Part shown: in pieces, positions 49,384 through 50,775 of the stretch
Position numbering within the stretch: position 1 is the first letter of the stretch
Layout: each line of letters opens with the position of its first letter
DNA from: Chryseobacterium gleum
GTDB taxonomy: Bacteria; Bacteroidota; Bacteroidia; Flavobacteriales; BACL11
Direction of reading: 5' to 3'
Length of the DNA stretch: 50,775 bases
Assembly (NCBI GenBank): GCA_945865535.1
Contig: CAMBDW010000012.1
Location: 1-50,775, forward strand
Made by a program: the position numbers and the translations under genes
The notes under the pieces: model-generated
What the model was told of the DNA's origin: nothing
The model's database searches: none
The model's input: only the letters and a program-made list of their open reading frames with translations

Positions 49384-49653
49384 TTATTTTTTTCTATTAT
49401 TTCCGTGACCTCTAAAAGTTCTAGTTGGAGAAAACTCCCCCAATTTATGTCCTACCATGTTATCCGTAACAAATACAGGTATAAATTGTTTCCCATTATG
49501 AACCGCAAAAGTTTTACCCACAAAATCAGGAGATATCATTGATGCTCTTGACCAAGTTTTAAGTACTGAATTTTTTCCAGATTCAGTCATTGCATCAACT
49601 TTCTTTTGCAATTTGTAATGAATAAAAGGTCCTTTTTTTAATGATCTAGCCAT
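49384..49653 (-). CDS. rpsS: 30S ribosomal protein S19
   Basis: An 89-residue S19: '[20 protein letters not shown]' and '[20 protein letters not shown]'. A head protein of the small subunit, next to S13. Four bases separate it from rplV and three from rplB. Confidence 0.98.
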   Translation of the reverse strand: MARSLKKGPFIHYKLQKKVDAMTESGKNSVLKTWSRASMISPDFVGKTFAVHNGKQFIPVFVTDNMVGHKLGEFSPTRTFRGHGNNRKK

Positions 49654-49656
49654 AAA

Positions 49657-50484
49657 TTAATTCTTTTTTCTTCTTTCAATTATATACATACTAGAAGTTT
49701 TCTTTTTATCTCTTGTTTTAAATCCTTTAGCAGGAACCCCATTTTTATTTCTTGGATGGCCTCCAGATGATTTTGCTTCACCACCTCCCATTGGATGATC
49801 CACAGGATTTTTAACAGTCGCTCTTACATTTGGCCTTCTTCCAAGCCATCTTCTTCTACCAGCCTTACCATGAGATTCTAATTGATGCTGAGGATTAGAA
49901 ACTGTTCCTATTGTTGCTAAACAAGTCATTAAAATTTTTCTAATCTCACCTGAAGCTAACTTAATAACAGCATACTTATCATCTTTTGCCATAAGCTGAG
50001 CAGATGAACCAGCACTTCTTACTAAGATAGCTCCTTGACCTGGTCTTAATTCAATGTTATGAACCATAGTACCTAAAGGTAAATTAGCTAAAGGCAAGGT
50101 ATTTCCAACTTTAATTGGAGCATCTTTAGAAGAAATAACTTCCATTCCAACTTCTAATCCAGAAGGAGCAATCATATATCTTTTTTCCCCATCAACATAG
50201 TGCAATAAAGCAATATTGGCAGTTCTATTTGGATCATACTCAATGGTAGCTACATTAGCAGGAATATCAAATTTATCTCTTTTGAAATCAATAATTCTGT
50301 ATCTCTGTTTATGACCACCACCAATATTCTCAATAGTCATTTTACCAGTACCGTTTCTACCTCCTGATCTATTCTTTTTTGCTAATAAACTCTTTTCTGG
50401 TTTTGATGTAGTAATCTCATCAAAAGTAACTGCTACTTTATGTCTTTGCCCTGGGGTTAGTGGTCTAAACTTTTTTAATTCCAT
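49657..50484 (-). CDS. rplB: 50S ribosomal protein L2
   Basis: A 275-residue L2: '[20 protein letters not shown]', '[13 protein letters not shown]' and the conserved '[20 protein letters not shown]' with the histidine needed for peptidyl transfer-centre assembly. Full length. Confidence 0.98.
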   Translation of the reverse strand: MELKKFRPLTPGQRHKVAVTFDEITTSKPEKSLLAKKNRSGGRNGTGKMTIENIGGGHKQRYRIIDFKRDKFDIPANVATIEYDPNRTANIALLHYVDGEKRYMIAPSGLEVGMEVISSKDAPIKVGNTLPLANLPLGTMVHNIELRPGQGAILVRSAGSSAQLMAKDDKYAVIKLASGEIRKILMTCLATIGTVSNPQHQLESHGKAGRRRWLGRRPNVRATVKNPVDHPMGGGEAKSSGGHPRNKNGVPAKGFKTRDKKKTSSMYIIERRKKN

Positions 50485-50494
50485 TTTGTACTAA

Positions 50495-50775
50495 TTAAAT
50501 ATTACTATAAAAATCTATAGAATCTCCTTCAACTAAAGTCACAATCGCTTTTTTGTAAGTTGATGTTGAGCCAACAATCATACCCGATTTAGTTCCTCTA
50601 ACTCTTTTCTTTCCTATACATACCATAGTTCTAACTGAATCTACAGTTACTTTATACATCTCAGAAACAGCTGCTTTGATTTGTATCTTATTTACTTTTC
50701 TATCAACAACAAAAGCATAGCTATTAAACTTCTCGCCTTGATTTGTCATTTTTTCTGTAATTATCGGTTTCTTTA
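50495..50775 (-). CDS. rplW: 50S ribosomal protein L23 (5' end outside window)
   Basis: The frame is open through the right edge. An internal methionine at 50749 could be taken as a start, but the codons upstream read KKPIITEKMTN, which is the conserved 'KPIITEK' beginning of L23, so the true start lies a few codons beyond 50775. The protein continues 'SYAFVVDRKVNKIQIKAAV' and ends 'EGDSIDFYSNI'. L23 sits at the tunnel exit and is the docking site of trigger factor and SRP. Confidence 0.95.
   Translation of the reverse strand, partial: KKPIITEKMTNQGEKFNSYAFVVDRKVNKIQIKAAVSEMYKVTVDSVRTMVCIGKKRVRGTKSGMIVGSTSTYKKAIVTLVEGDSIDFYSNI

Noticed and set aside
50495-50749. L23 read as a complete 84-residue protein starting at 50749
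   Set aside because: The frame continues upstream with the conserved L23 start KPIITEK, so the methionine is internal and the gene is cut by the window edge.

Overview
The window is AT-rich DNA from a member of the Bacteroidota, most likely a Flavobacteriales-like marine or freshwater bacterium; the genus cannot be named from sequence alone. Evidence: TAnnTTTG-type -7 promoter elements, almost no Shine-Dalgarno sequences, type IX secretion (T9SS) cargo proteins with SprB repeats and gliding-motility-type C-terminal (CHU_C) domains, a complete Bat (MoxR/BatA-E) operon, DUF4293, a Rho factor with a large disordered insert, and zinc-ligand-poor L36.

Layout. 1-2211 (-): 5' part of a large secreted choice-of-anchor L/SprB-repeat protein that runs off the left edge. 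2264-4786 (-): truA followed directly by an MsbA-like ABC exporter. 4905-12844 (+): an eight-gene Bat operon (moxR, DUF58, a small BatD-like membrane protein, batA, batB, batC, batD, batE). An 11-bp tandem repeat array (12841-12939) follows, then two very large T9SS type B cargo genes (13000-16935 with a GEVED domain; 17096-20734 with a C-type lectin domain) and a YfcE-like phosphoesterase. 21232-31867: housekeeping genes: DUF4293, rho, ispE, accA-dnaB and an unusual exported 'AsnB-like' protein, an acyl-CoA ligase, an RhlE-type helicase and a small HExxH protein. 31967-37459 (-): ubiD-family gene, gltA, eno, carA. 37532-50775 (-): the S10-spc-alpha ribosomal protein supercluster from rplW (5' end cut by the right edge) to rplQ, including secY, map, infA and rpoA.

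How they fit together. The left half is dominated by cell-surface and envelope functions (T9SS adhesin-like proteins, Bat complex, exporter); the right half is core gene expression and central metabolism. On the minus strand the ribosomal cluster appears to continue through a hairpin terminator/attenuator into carA-eno-gltA. I do not see a phage, CRISPR array, insertion sequence, tRNA or rRNA.

Most notable: an in-frame UAA inside the C-terminal extension of rpsC (S3) with 38 still-coding-like basic codons after it; three genes whose -7 box lies exactly 4 nt before ATG, predicting leaderless mRNAs; a terminator whose T-run merges into the next gene's promoter; a GEVED domain nested inside an SprB repeat; the phased 11-bp repeat array; and an exported protein conserved beside dnaB that carries a class I glutamine amidotransferase-like Cys/His-x-x-Glu pattern. 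No clearly new multi-gene system was identified.
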